Notes under the pieces: model-generated
Database searches by the model: none
Seen by the model: only the letters and a program-made list of their open reading frames with translations
What the model was told of the DNA's origin: nothing
Shown: in pieces, positions 39,301 to 45,112 of the stretch
Numbering within the stretch: the stretch's first letter is position 1
Layout: each line of letters starts with the position of its first letter
Made by a program: the position numbers and the translations under genes
Assembly (NCBI GenBank): GCA_965229005.1
Contig: CBDDIP010000001.1
Coordinates: forward strand, 1,116,001-1,180,000
Direction of reading: 5' to 3'
From: CBDDIP01 sp965229005
GTDB lineage: Bacteria > Actinomycetota > Acidimicrobiia > Acidimicrobiales > Ilumatobacteraceae
Length of the DNA stretch: 64,000 nucleotides

Positions 39301-42300
39301 ACGTCGGTGAGCGTGGTCGTGCCGGCGGCCCCGCCGGTGTTGGTGGTGACGATCGTGTACACGATCACGTCGCCGGCCTTCACCTGCGTCGTCGCGGTCG
39401 CGGCCGCTCCGTTGACCGAGGTGACCACCTTGGTCGTGTTCAGGCCGGGCGCCGTCGGGTTCGACGGGTTGCACGACGAGCAGGTGCCACCGCTGGACGC
39501 AACGACGTTGCCCACGGTCTGCGTGCCCGACGGCAGCGTGCCGACCGTGAGGGTGAACGTGCGCGTGACCGAGCTGTTGGCGGCGACGTTGATGTTCTGC
39601 GTGCACGATGTACCCGCCGGTGCCGGCGCGGCGCACGACCATCCCTCACCGGACCCGGTGTAGGTCGTGTTCGTCGGGACGACGTCCGTGAGCGTGGTGG
39701 TGCCGGCCGAGCCGCCGGTGTTGCTGGTGACGATCGTGTACACGACGACGTCGCCACTGCCGACCACAGTCCCGCTGTTGGCCGCCGCACCGTTGACCGT
39801 GGTGACGACCTTGGTGGTGTTCAGCGCAGGGACGGTCGGGTTGTTCGGGTTGCACGAGGTGCACGTGCCGCCGGTGGACGCAACGACGTTGCCGACGGTG
39901 AGCGTGCCGGCCGGCAGCGTGCCGACCGTGAGCGTGAACGTCCGCGTCACCGAGCTGTTCGCCGGCACCGAGACGAGCTGGGTGCACGAGGTGCCGGCAG
40001 CCGCCGGAGCGGTGCACGACCAGCCCTCACCGGAGCCGGTGTAGGTGGTGTTCGTCGGCACGACGTCCGTCAACGTGGTGGTGCCGACCGAGCCGCCGGT
40101 GTTCGTGGTGACGATCGAGTAGACGATCACGTCGCCGGCCTTCACCTGCGTCGCCGCCGTCGCCGCCGCACCGTTCACTGTTGACACGACCTTCGTCGTG
40201 TTCAGCACCGGGTTCGTCGGGTTCGACGGGTTGCACGAGGCACACGTGCCGCCGGTGGACGCGACCAGGTTGGCAACGGTCTGCGTGCCGGCCGGCAGCG
40301 TGCCGACCGTCAGCGTGAAGGTTCGCGTCACCGAGCTGTTGGCGCCGACGATCACGACCTGGGTGCACGAGGTGCCGGCAGCCGCCGGAGCGGTGCACGA
40401 CCAGCCCTCACCGGAGCCGGTGTAGGTGGTGTTCGTCGGCACGACGTCCGTCAGCGTGGTGGTGCCGACCGAGCCGCCGGTGTTCGTGGTGACGATCGAG
40501 TAGACGACAACGTCGCCGGCCTTCACCTGTGTCGCAGCCGTCGCCGCCGCGCCGTTGACCGTCGACACGACCTTCGTCGTGTTGAGCACCGGCACGGTCG
40601 GGTTGTTCGGGTTGCACGACGTGCAGGTGCCACCGCTGGAGGCGACGACGTTGCCCACCGTCAAGGTGCCGACCGGCAGCGTGCCCACGGTGAGCGTGAA
40701 CGTGCGCGTCACCGAGCTGTTGGCGGCGACGTTGACGTTCTGCGTGCATGACGTACCCGCGGCTGCGGGCGCGGCGCACGACCAACCTTCACCGGAACCG
40801 GTGTATGTCGTGTTCGTCGGGACGACATCGGTCAGCGTCGTGGTGCCGGCCGTCCCGCCGGTGTTGGTGGTGACGATCGAGTAGACGATCACGTCGCCGG
40901 CCTTCACCTGCGTCGTCGGAGTCGCCGCAGCACCGTTGACCGTGCTGACCACCTTCGTCGTGTTCAACGCGGGGACGGTCGGGTTGGACGGGTTGCACGA
41001 CGAGCACGAGCCGCCACTCGACGCAACCACGTTGCCCACCGTCTGCGTGCCCGCAGGCAAGGTGCCGACCGTGAGGGTGAAGGTGCGCGTCACCGTCGAG
41101 GTACCCGGCACCGAGAACGTCTGCGTGCACGACGTGCCCGCCGCGGCCGGGGCAGTGCACGACCAACCCTCACCGGAACCGGTGTACGTGGTGTTCGCCG
41201 GGACGACGTCGGTCAACGTGGTGGAGGCTGCGGCGCCGCCCGTGTTGGCGGTGACGATCGTGTAGACGATCACGTCGCCGGCCTTCACCTGCGTGGCTGC
41301 CGTCGCCGGCGCGCCGTTGACCGTGGTGACGACCTTGGTGGTGTCGAGCGCGGCAGCTTTGGTGTTGACGAAGGTGCAGGTGATGTTCTCGCCCGGGTCG
41401 AGGTCGATGGCGACCTGCCGCGAGCCGAGCGTGACGACCGAGCCGGTGTCGGTGTCGCCGGCGCACGTCAGGCTCGTCAACGACCAGCCTGCGGCGGCCG
41501 CCTCGACCACCGGGTACGAACCGGCGGACAAGCCGGAGAAGAGCTGGCTGTTCGAACGCGTCGCATCGGCATCGTCGTCGAGGACGAAGTTCGACGTTCC
41601 GGCGCCCGAGGAGGTGAACGAGAAGTCCTGCGCGTCGTTGGGCACCGCGTCCTTGACGATGGTGATCGAACCGAGCTTGGCGTTGGTGAAGGTGCACGTG
41701 ATGTTGGCGCCGGCGGCAACCGATGCCGCCGGCAACGTGAGCGCGCCGGCGACGAGGTCGATGGTGGCAGCGAGCACGGTGCTGCTGGCATCCACGCACT
41801 GCACGCCGGTGAGCTGCCATCCGGCCGGGATCGCCTCCGTGATCGACGTCGAGGTGTTGGCCGCGTTGAGCGTGAACGGCGACGACGAGCTCGGGTTGGA
41901 CGTCGCGGTGGAGATGGCGAGCGGACCGGTCGGCAGGCCGTTGGTTCCGGCGCCGAAGCTGAACGAGCCGGTGCCGCCCACCGACTGCTTGGCGATCACC
42001 ATCGTCGGCTTCTTGGCATTGGTGAACGTGCACGAGATCTGCGCACCGGTGCCGATCGGCGTGACGACGACCTGACGGCTGACGAGGTTGACGGTGGACG
42101 ATGGCGTCGTCAGCGTCGTCAGCGTCTGGCTCGTGGTCAGGTTCACGCACGTGACGTCGGTGAGGTTGTACGCCGCGTTGGCGGACTCGGTGATCGTCAG
42201 CGTCGTGGTCGCTGCGCCTGCCAGGCCGGTGATCGTGGTGTTCGTCGTGGCCGTGCCGGCCGAGGTCGTCAGCGACGGCGACGGGTTGGAGACGGCAACG

Positions 42301-44624
42301 CCCGAACCGGTCACGGTCTCGGTGAAGGCGAACGTCCCGTCGCCGCCCTGGGTGGTCTTGTTGAGGACGATGCGCGGGTTGCGCACGTTGCTGAACGTGC
42401 AGGTGACGTCGGCGCCAGGCGCCAGCGTGACGGTGGACGTGCCGAGCGGCGAACCGATGGCCGCGCCGTTGTTGATCGCACCGATCACGAACGTGCTGCC
42501 GACCGGTGCGCCCGCAGCGTTGGTGCACGTCATCGAGACGAGCGCGTACTGGCTGATGTTGGCGCGGGCGATCTCGCTGAAGGAGATGACCGAGCCGGGG
42601 GCGACGTTCGTGTACGTCTGGGTGTCCGTGAGCGAACCGCTGACGAGAACGCTCGGGTTGAGCGTGAACGAGCCGGCGCTCGCTGCGTTCGGGGCACCGA
42701 TGGCCGTCGCCGGCACGCCGGTCTGGGTGAAGTCGAACGAGGTGCCCTGACCGGCGGGAACCGACTTGACGATCCGGAGCGTGGCGACTTTGTCGTTCGT
42801 GTACGTGCACAGCCAGTTGGCGCCGGCCTGCATGTTGGCGCCAGGGATGACCGCCGCCGTGCCGGTGCCGGTGATCGCGGCGTTGGCCGTCGGGCCGCTG
42901 TCGACGCAGCTGTAGCGCGTCACGTAGCCCGTCGCACTCGCTGCGGTCTCGGTGACGGTGGCCGACGTGCCGACCGTGCCGGTGTTCGTCTGCGCCGAAG
43001 CCACCGTCGTGCCCGCCGTTGCGGTGACGACGGAGTCGGTCGCGTTGCTGAGTCCGCCGAGCGTGAAGTTGAACGTGCCGGTGCCGCCGTTGGACACCTT
43101 GGCCACGCGCACGACCGGCAGACGGATGTTGGTGAACGAGCACGTCCAGTTCGAGCCGGGCAGCACGTTGGCGCGCGGGATCGTCACCGACGTGCCCGTG
43201 CCGTTGATCGGCGCGTTGCCGGTCGTGGCCGCGTTGGCGTCGACGCACGTCGACGAGGTGCTGAACCCGGCCATGCCGCTCGACTCGGTGACGACGACGT
43301 CCGAGTAGGACGCGGCGTGCACCGTCGGCGACGTCACCTTCACGCCCGAGGTCGCGGTGGTGATCGAGTCGGTGGTCGGCGTCGCCCCGGTGAGGGTGTA
43401 GCCGAACGAGCCCACGGCACCGACCGACGTCTTGGCGATGCGCACGACCGCGGGGATGACCGTGAGCGTCGCCGGCGGCGGCGGGTACAGGCCGTTGGTG
43501 GTGACCGTCGAGGCGCCCGCGCCGTTCGTGTAGGTGGCCGCAACCGCTGGCGTGGCGACGACGTCGACCGTGATCGTGCAGAACTGCTGGTCCTTGACGA
43601 GGTCGCCGCCGACGACGGAGATGACGGTGGTGTTGGCATCGGCCGTCACGGCGAGGACCGTGCCGGTGGTGTTCACGCACGTCCCGCCGATGTTCGGCGT
43701 CGGTGCGACGACGACGCCTGCGGGCAGCGTGTCGATGAAGCTCCAGTCCGGCTTGGGCAGCAGGTCGGACGAGTTGGTGATCGTGAAGGTCAGCGTCGAC
43801 GGCTGGCCCGGGATGACCGTGCTCGGCGAGAACGACTTGTCGAGCGCGGGCGTGACGTCGAGCAGCTTGAAGTCGTCGATGGCCGAGTCGTCACCACTGC
43901 CGTTGCCGGCGGCGGTGTCGTTGAACAGCTGCATCTTCAGCGTCGAGGTGGTCCATCGCACCGGGTTGGGAGCGATCAGCGTGGCGACCTGTCGGTTCGG
44001 CGGAATCGGCCCTGGACACGCGGTGCTCGTGCCGAGGTTGCTCGTGGTGACGCCGTCGGTGAGCACAAAGCGCTGGACGGCCGGATTGGAGAAGCAGTTG
44101 TCGGAAGCGACGCGGACCGAAGCGACGTAGTAGTGGCCAGGAGTGACGGTGATGTTCGGGGTGGCCAACTGGAGCTGACCCGTCGGCGAGGCGATGCCGT
44201 TGTGCGTGTAGGACGAGATCGCGTGGTTGTTGTTGCCGCCCAGCAGCTGTGCGAGCCCGCGGATGCCGTCGTACCCGCTGCTCGGACCCGGGGTGCAGGT
44301 GCCGATGCCCGATGGGGGCACCGGAGCGCTGAAGCTGATCCAGATGCCGTTGCAGGCGTTGACGTTCGTCCAGTACCCGCTCGCGCTCATCGACGGGAAG
44401 GCCGTCAGCACGCCGGCGGGAACGGTGGTGCCGGCCACTTCGGGCGTCTCGAAGTCCTGCAGGTAGACCGTGACCGGCGCGTTGGGCACCTGGGGCAACG
44501 CATTGGCGACCTTGGCGGCGGGGAGCACCACCCCGAGCGCGGTGGTGACGAGGACGGACTCGAGGATGACCAGGAGCGCGACGCTGATGCGACGCAGACG
44601 ATGCGGGGTTCGGGTCTCGTTCAT
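30387..44624 (-). CDS. giant (4745-aa) LPXTG-anchored repeat surface protein
   Basis: A signal peptide (RRISVALLVILESVLVTTAL) is followed by a lectin-like or MAM-like N-domain (about 50-260). Six SpaA/prealbumin-like repeats follow (VVRIAKTSVG, VVRVAKVSNG, TLRIVKSVPAG, RIVLNKTTQGG, TMVIAKQSVGG, SITIVKDAVPN). Then come fifteen near-identical 127-aa DUF11-type repeats (each begins L(N/D)TTKVV), three further DUF11/DUF7507 units, eight repeats of about 145 aa (SLTITKTVTAG, NLSVAKTVAG and so on), and a final DUF11 unit. The C-terminus is a sortase signal: LPFTGAD, a hydrophobic helix and RRRRSGRG. It should form a long stalk fixed to the cell wall. The ATG at 44624 follows GAGG inside a 12-bp palindrome. 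Adhesion is the most plausible role. Confidence 0.92.
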   Translation of the reverse strand: MNETRTPHRLRRISVALLVILESVLVTTALGVVLPAAKVANALPQVPNAPVTVYLQDFETPEVAGTTVPAGVLTAFPSMSASGYWTNVNACNGIWISFSAPVPPSGIGTCTPGPSSGYDGIRGLAQLLGGNNNHAISSYTHNGIASPTGQLQLATPNITVTPGHYYVASVRVASDNCFSNPAVQRFVLTDGVTTSNLGTSTACPGPIPPNRQVATLIAPNPVRWTTSTLKMQLFNDTAAGNGSGDDSAIDDFKLLDVTPALDKSFSPSTVIPGQPSTLTFTITNSSDLLPKPDWSFIDTLPAGVVVAPTPNIGGTCVNTTGTVLAVTADANTTVISVVGGDLVKDQQFCTITVDVVATPAVAATYTNGAGASTVTTNGLYPPPPATLTVIPAVVRIAKTSVGAVGSFGYTLTGATPTTDSITTATSGVKVTSPTVHAASYSDVVVTESSGMAGFSTSSTCVDANAATTGNAPINGTGTSVTIPRANVLPGSNWTCSFTNIRLPVVRVAKVSNGGTGTFNFTLGGLSNATDSVVTATAGTTVASAQTNTGTVGTSATVTETAASATGYVTRYSCVDSGPTANAAITGTGTAAVIPGANMQAGANWLCTYTNDKVATLRIVKSVPAGQGTSFDFTQTGVPATAIGAPNAASAGSFTLNPSVLVSGSLTDTQTYTNVAPGSVISFSEIARANISQYALVSMTCTNAAGAPVGSTFVIGAINNGAAIGSPLGTSTVTLAPGADVTCTFSNVRNPRIVLNKTTQGGDGTFAFTETVTGSGVAVSNPSPSLTTSAGTATTNTTITGLAGAATTTLTITESANAAYNLTDVTCVNLTTSQTLTTLTTPSSTVNLVSRQVVVTPIGTGAQISCTFTNAKKPTMVIAKQSVGGTGSFSFGAGTNGLPTGPLAISTATSNPSSSSPFTLNAANTSTSITEAIPAGWQLTGVQCVDASSTVLAATIDLVAGALTLPAASVAAGANITCTFTNAKLGSITIVKDAVPNDAQDFSFTSSGAGTSNFVLDDDADATRSNSQLFSGLSAGSYPVVEAAAAGWSLTSLTCAGDTDTGSVVTLGSRQVAIDLDPGENITCTFVNTKAAALDTTKVVTTVNGAPATAATQVKAGDVIVYTIVTANTGGAAASTTLTDVVPANTTYTGSGEGWSCTAPAAAGTSCTQTFSVPGTSTVTRTFTLTVGTLPAGTQTVGNVVASSGGSCSSCNPSNPTVPALNTTKVVSTVNGAAATPTTQVKAGDVIVYSIVTTNTGGTAGTTTLTDVVPTNTTYTGSGEGWSCAAPAAAGTSCTQNVNVAANSSVTRTFTLTVGTLPVGTLTVGNVVASSGGTCTSCNPNNPTVPVLNTTKVVSTVNGAAATAATQVKAGDVVVYSIVTTNTGGSVGTTTLTDVVPTNTTYTGSGEGWSCTAPAAAGTSCTQVVIVGANSSVTRTFTLTVGTLPAGTQTVANLVASTGGTCASCNPSNPTNPVLNTTKVVSTVNGAAATAATQVKAGDVIVYSIVTTNTGGSVGTTTLTDVVPTNTTYTGSGEGWSCTAPAAAGTSCTQLVSVPANSSVTRTFTLTVGTLPAGTLTVGNVVASTGGTCTSCNPNNPTVPALNTTKVVTTVNGAAANSGTVVGSGDVVVYTIVTSNTGGSAGTTTLTDVVPTNTTYTGSGEGWSCAAPAPAGTSCTQNINVAANSSVTRTFTLTVGTLPSGTQTVGNVVASSGGTCSSCNPSNPTAPGLNTTKVVTSVNGAAATATTQVKAGDVIVYTIVTTNTGGAAGTTTLTDVVPVNTTYTGSGQGWSCTAPAAAGTSCTQTISVPANSSLTRTFTLTVGTLPAGTLTVGNLVASSAGTCSSCNPSNPTVPALNTTKVATTVNGAGATPTTQVKAGDVIVYSIVTANTGGSVGSTTLTDIVPTNTSYTGSGEGWSCAAPAAAGTSCTQLVSVPANGSVTRTFTLTVGALPAGTQTVGNVVASSGGTCSSCNPSNPTTPTLNTTKVVTSVNGAAATPATQVKPGDVIVYTIVTTNTGGSVGTTTLTDVVPTNTSYTGSGEGWSCTAPAAAGTSCTQTISVPANGSTTNTFTLTVGTLPAGTQTVGNVVASSGGTCSSCNPSNPTTPTLNTTKVVTTVNGAAATPATQVKAGDVIVYSIVTTNTGGSAGSTTLTDVVPVNTTYTGSGEGWSCTNPTAAGASCTQNISVAANSSVTRTFTLTVGTLPAGTQTVGNVVASSGGTCSSCNPSNPTTPTLNTTKVVTSVNGAPATPATQVKAGDVIVYTIVTTNTGGSAGSTTLTDVVPTNTSYTGSGEGWSCLAPAPAGTSCAQTIAVPANGSITATFTLTVGVLPAGTQTVGNVVASSGGTCSSCNPSNPTTPTLNTTKVVTSVNGAPATPATQVKAGDVIVYTIVTTNTGGSTGTTTLTDVVPTNTTYTGSGEGWSCTNPTAAGASCTQTISVLANSSVTRTFTLTVGTLPAGTLTVGNVVASSGGTCSSCNPSNPTTPTLNTTKVVSSVNGAAATPATQVKAGDVVVYTIVTANTGGSTGTTTLTDVVPTNTTYTGSGEGWSCTAPAAAGTSCTQTISVPANSSVTRTFTLTVATLPAGTQTVANLAASSGGTCSSCNPSNPTTPTLNTTKVVTSVNGAPATPATQVKAGDVIVYTIVTTNTGGSSGTTTLTDVVPTNTTYTGSGEGWSCTNPTAAGTSCTQTISVPANSSITNTFTLTVGTLPVGTLTVGNVVASSGGTCSSCNPSNPTVPVLDTTKIVTTVNGAAATSATPVKAGDVVVYTIVTTNTGGSAASTTLTDVVPVNTTYTGSGEGWSCTNPTVAGTSCTQTISVAANSSVTRTFTLTVGTLPVGTLTVGNVVASSGGTCSSCNPTNPTVAKLDTTKVVTSVNGQPATTSTPVFAGDVVVYTIVTTNIGGVAATTTLTDVVPTNTTYTGTGEGWSCTNPTPAGTSCTQTITVPANSSLTRTFTLTVGAIPPGTMTVSNVVTSSGGTCSSCTPTNPVARPSISIDKTADLVTYTAVNDVIHYSFVITNTGNVPLSAITVADVLPGLSPIVCAPVANGSIALAIGQSTTDIGVTCSASYTIGQADLDAGHVTNSATATGTPPRGPDVTATDGVTVPATTSTGITLQKTVYLGHDSGAGAPGSELVTGIAGTPITYVFTITNTSTVTLFGVSLADPLLGISSTAGVVLLSGDPAVLLPGESVTFYVETAMTTDLLNTATAGADVPGGDLTDPSDDITTTDTASVDVVNPSISLVKVARGTTDGAVHTAAYGTPVTFDFTITNTGDTALGSIQLVDNTCSPISLDPDPNGNGRLDIGEIWTGTCTLAAVFTDFVNVADASGNPVSGSGADLPGVPDVVDSDDAAVDVLGNVAVDKSDPTITFDSATGQYTAVYTVVVTNAGADTTYALDDALHFGGDLSVVSASITVDQAGITPLATWNGLSDPTVVASAPIAHAATHTYTVTVVATVDPSTSTSSVNDCILTVGEQGTGFLNEASASADGSTSIDTGCGSVPDPSLTITKTVTAGPIDNVDGTSSLTYRILVTNTADGPGRYDLDDQLRFGSGITVVSVGVANISPGSIATNGGFDGVGDTRVATAVAIAGRATHTYDVTVRANTWGLTSTTAADCTLGTGETGTGFRNDTTLTTSAGSQTANACEPAPLPGIVVTKTVSGAPVLQLDGRILVGYDIDVVNNGAGWGTYTLDDATHFPTGVTVDSATVTNTVPGGLSADPLPSIVTTPRPLAPGELHRYHVDVLTTVAPSVPDPVRDCGTGTPPNLGFMNEATVHVLAGDATSAACAPIPKAIVSITKTVVGPATVDATGAFTRTYEIRVANTGDGAGVYDLSDTLMFGDGITITTASMTDPAGATVAAWNGTTLTAVVSGDPIAAQSQEIYTVTVTGSIAGATSIEATDCQLDITETGTGFLNTAALTFSNTTITAIACEPEPDPDIHVDKSAATPVHGTDGRDTITYMITATNTGGAGTYDLTDTLSFGGAITIISATATTVSGPTPASTSWNGVDDTTVATSVFIPAGGIHSYRVIVIVDPLLVAPGEGACTGGPGASGYLNSASLDYDGATVDDSACQPVADPNLSVAKTVAGTVLNADGTTTVTYHVIVTNSGDGPGRYTLTDRLRFGTGIVVAGAAASATSTAIGDEPVVSPTWNGVDDLTLATDQPIRGHAIHTYTVVVTANTEDIASTTSADCTLDTDETGTGLRNDATLTSPAGTETVDACVPPPTPSLTVTKTVTSGPTRNDDGTYEITYGVVVTNTTAGTGHYDLVDAPQFGAGITVTGATVTAADAATPAPNASWDGVDDTNVVDDALIAGLATHRYTVTITATVAPTINADAADCTDVAGDGTGFLNTAQLSSPWGSGPASACVPAPLSDLRVTKEAGALVAGSSVGRYTLDYTITVANVGDGDGAYTLTDTFSFGAGVTVLDVSVANTAPGDVTVNPDFDGATDVTVASEVAIDPGAMHSYTVTVAVDTTAIVAEHLFDCINDNGETGTGLLNSTTATPAIDRAVGAVVAAATPTGRDGRPTRVEAFGDPATATACVEVPELIDLSLAKTASSTAATVGSTVHYAIALNNAGPHTATGVSIVDTLPAGLTLIGSSLTSTGGGTVTASGSAITWTVPSITAGQTITLSYDATVNTVGSLTNTVEVMTADQTDVDSTPGNGGTSEDDIARATVGAVAVEPPVTTTTPPPVVVKGPLPFTGADVATLLAFGVALLGGGAFVMLITRRRRSGRGTPSASS
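31090..34540 (-). repeat. eight diverged ~430-bp repeats in the giant surface-protein gene
   Basis: Eight tandem units of about 140-147 aa. Each opens with a V(T/D)K motif, carries a TNTGDGPGRYDLTDxLxFG-like centre, and has a DC...GTGFLN segment before the next unit. Units are clearly related but well diverged at the DNA level, unlike the 381-bp array upstream. Boundaries are approximate. Confidence 0.8.
35640..41355 (-). repeat. fifteen tandem 381-bp near-identical repeats
   Basis: Fifteen in-frame copies of a 127-codon unit. The product motif order in each is TTKVVTTVNG, VKAGDVIVYTIVTTNTGG, TTLTDVVPTNTTYTGSGEGW, SCTQ, SVTRTFTLTVGTLPAGTQTV, and GGTCSSCNPSNPT. Some neighbouring copies are nearly the same at DNA level: about 134 bp starting at 37441 recur without change at 37822. 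This indicates recent duplication or gene conversion and makes assembly errors possible. Confidence 0.93.
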
Positions 44625-45112
44625 GGCGATGAGGCCTCATTCGACGTGGATGACGCAACCGCTGGAGTCCGTTCAGCGCCGAGGACTCGGGATTGCGCGG
44701 ATCCGGCTTGCAACGGCATCCGTGGCGCCGATGAGAGACCCCAGCGCACCAGTGCGATGACGTGGCTACGTGAGAATTGGGCGTTCAGATTTCGTCAAGG
44801 GAACGCCCGCCACGAACAGCGAATGCGGATCGAAGACCGTTGACCTGGGGTGATCGTCCCTGCATCGCCATCGGGTCGAGCGCTGTGGGTGCTCTCGCCG
44901 CACCAACCGTGGCCGCGGCAGTACACGGCCCGAGACCCGAACCCTCCAGTTGAGGTCGAGGTGAACGATCGCCGGTGACCAACGATCACGCCGGAGAACG
45001 GCGTCATCGAGGCCAGCGCGGTGCGTCTGCACTTCGCCGTCCGCCGGCGCATCCCGTCACGTCGGCGGGCCGTTCGCACAGCGACAGACGGACTGCAGAT
45101 GGGAGCGGACAG
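44625..45112. promoter_or_regulatory. 488-bp divergent control region, giant surface protein / GGDEF-EAL
   Basis: No convincing gene. Next to the giant gene is a perfect 12-bp palindrome ATGAGGCCTCAT (44629-44640) that contains its GAGG ribosome-binding site. At 44793-44798, reading leftward, TTGACG is a good -35 match, but no clear -10 follows at 16-18 bp. A 7-bp inverted repeat GGGCGTT/AACGCCC brackets that box (about 44779-44808). The remainder toward 45112 shows nothing I can assign; the GGDEF-EAL promoter is presumably there. Confidence 0.4.

Noticed and set aside
35640..41355. Possible CRISPR or satellite array
   Set aside because: The 381-bp units stay in frame and encode a DUF11-type domain each; no repeat/spacer structure.
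44779..44808. Possible c-di-GMP riboswitch near the GGDEF-EAL gene
   Set aside because: Only a 7-bp stem is present; the conserved core of c-di-GMP riboswitches is not seen.
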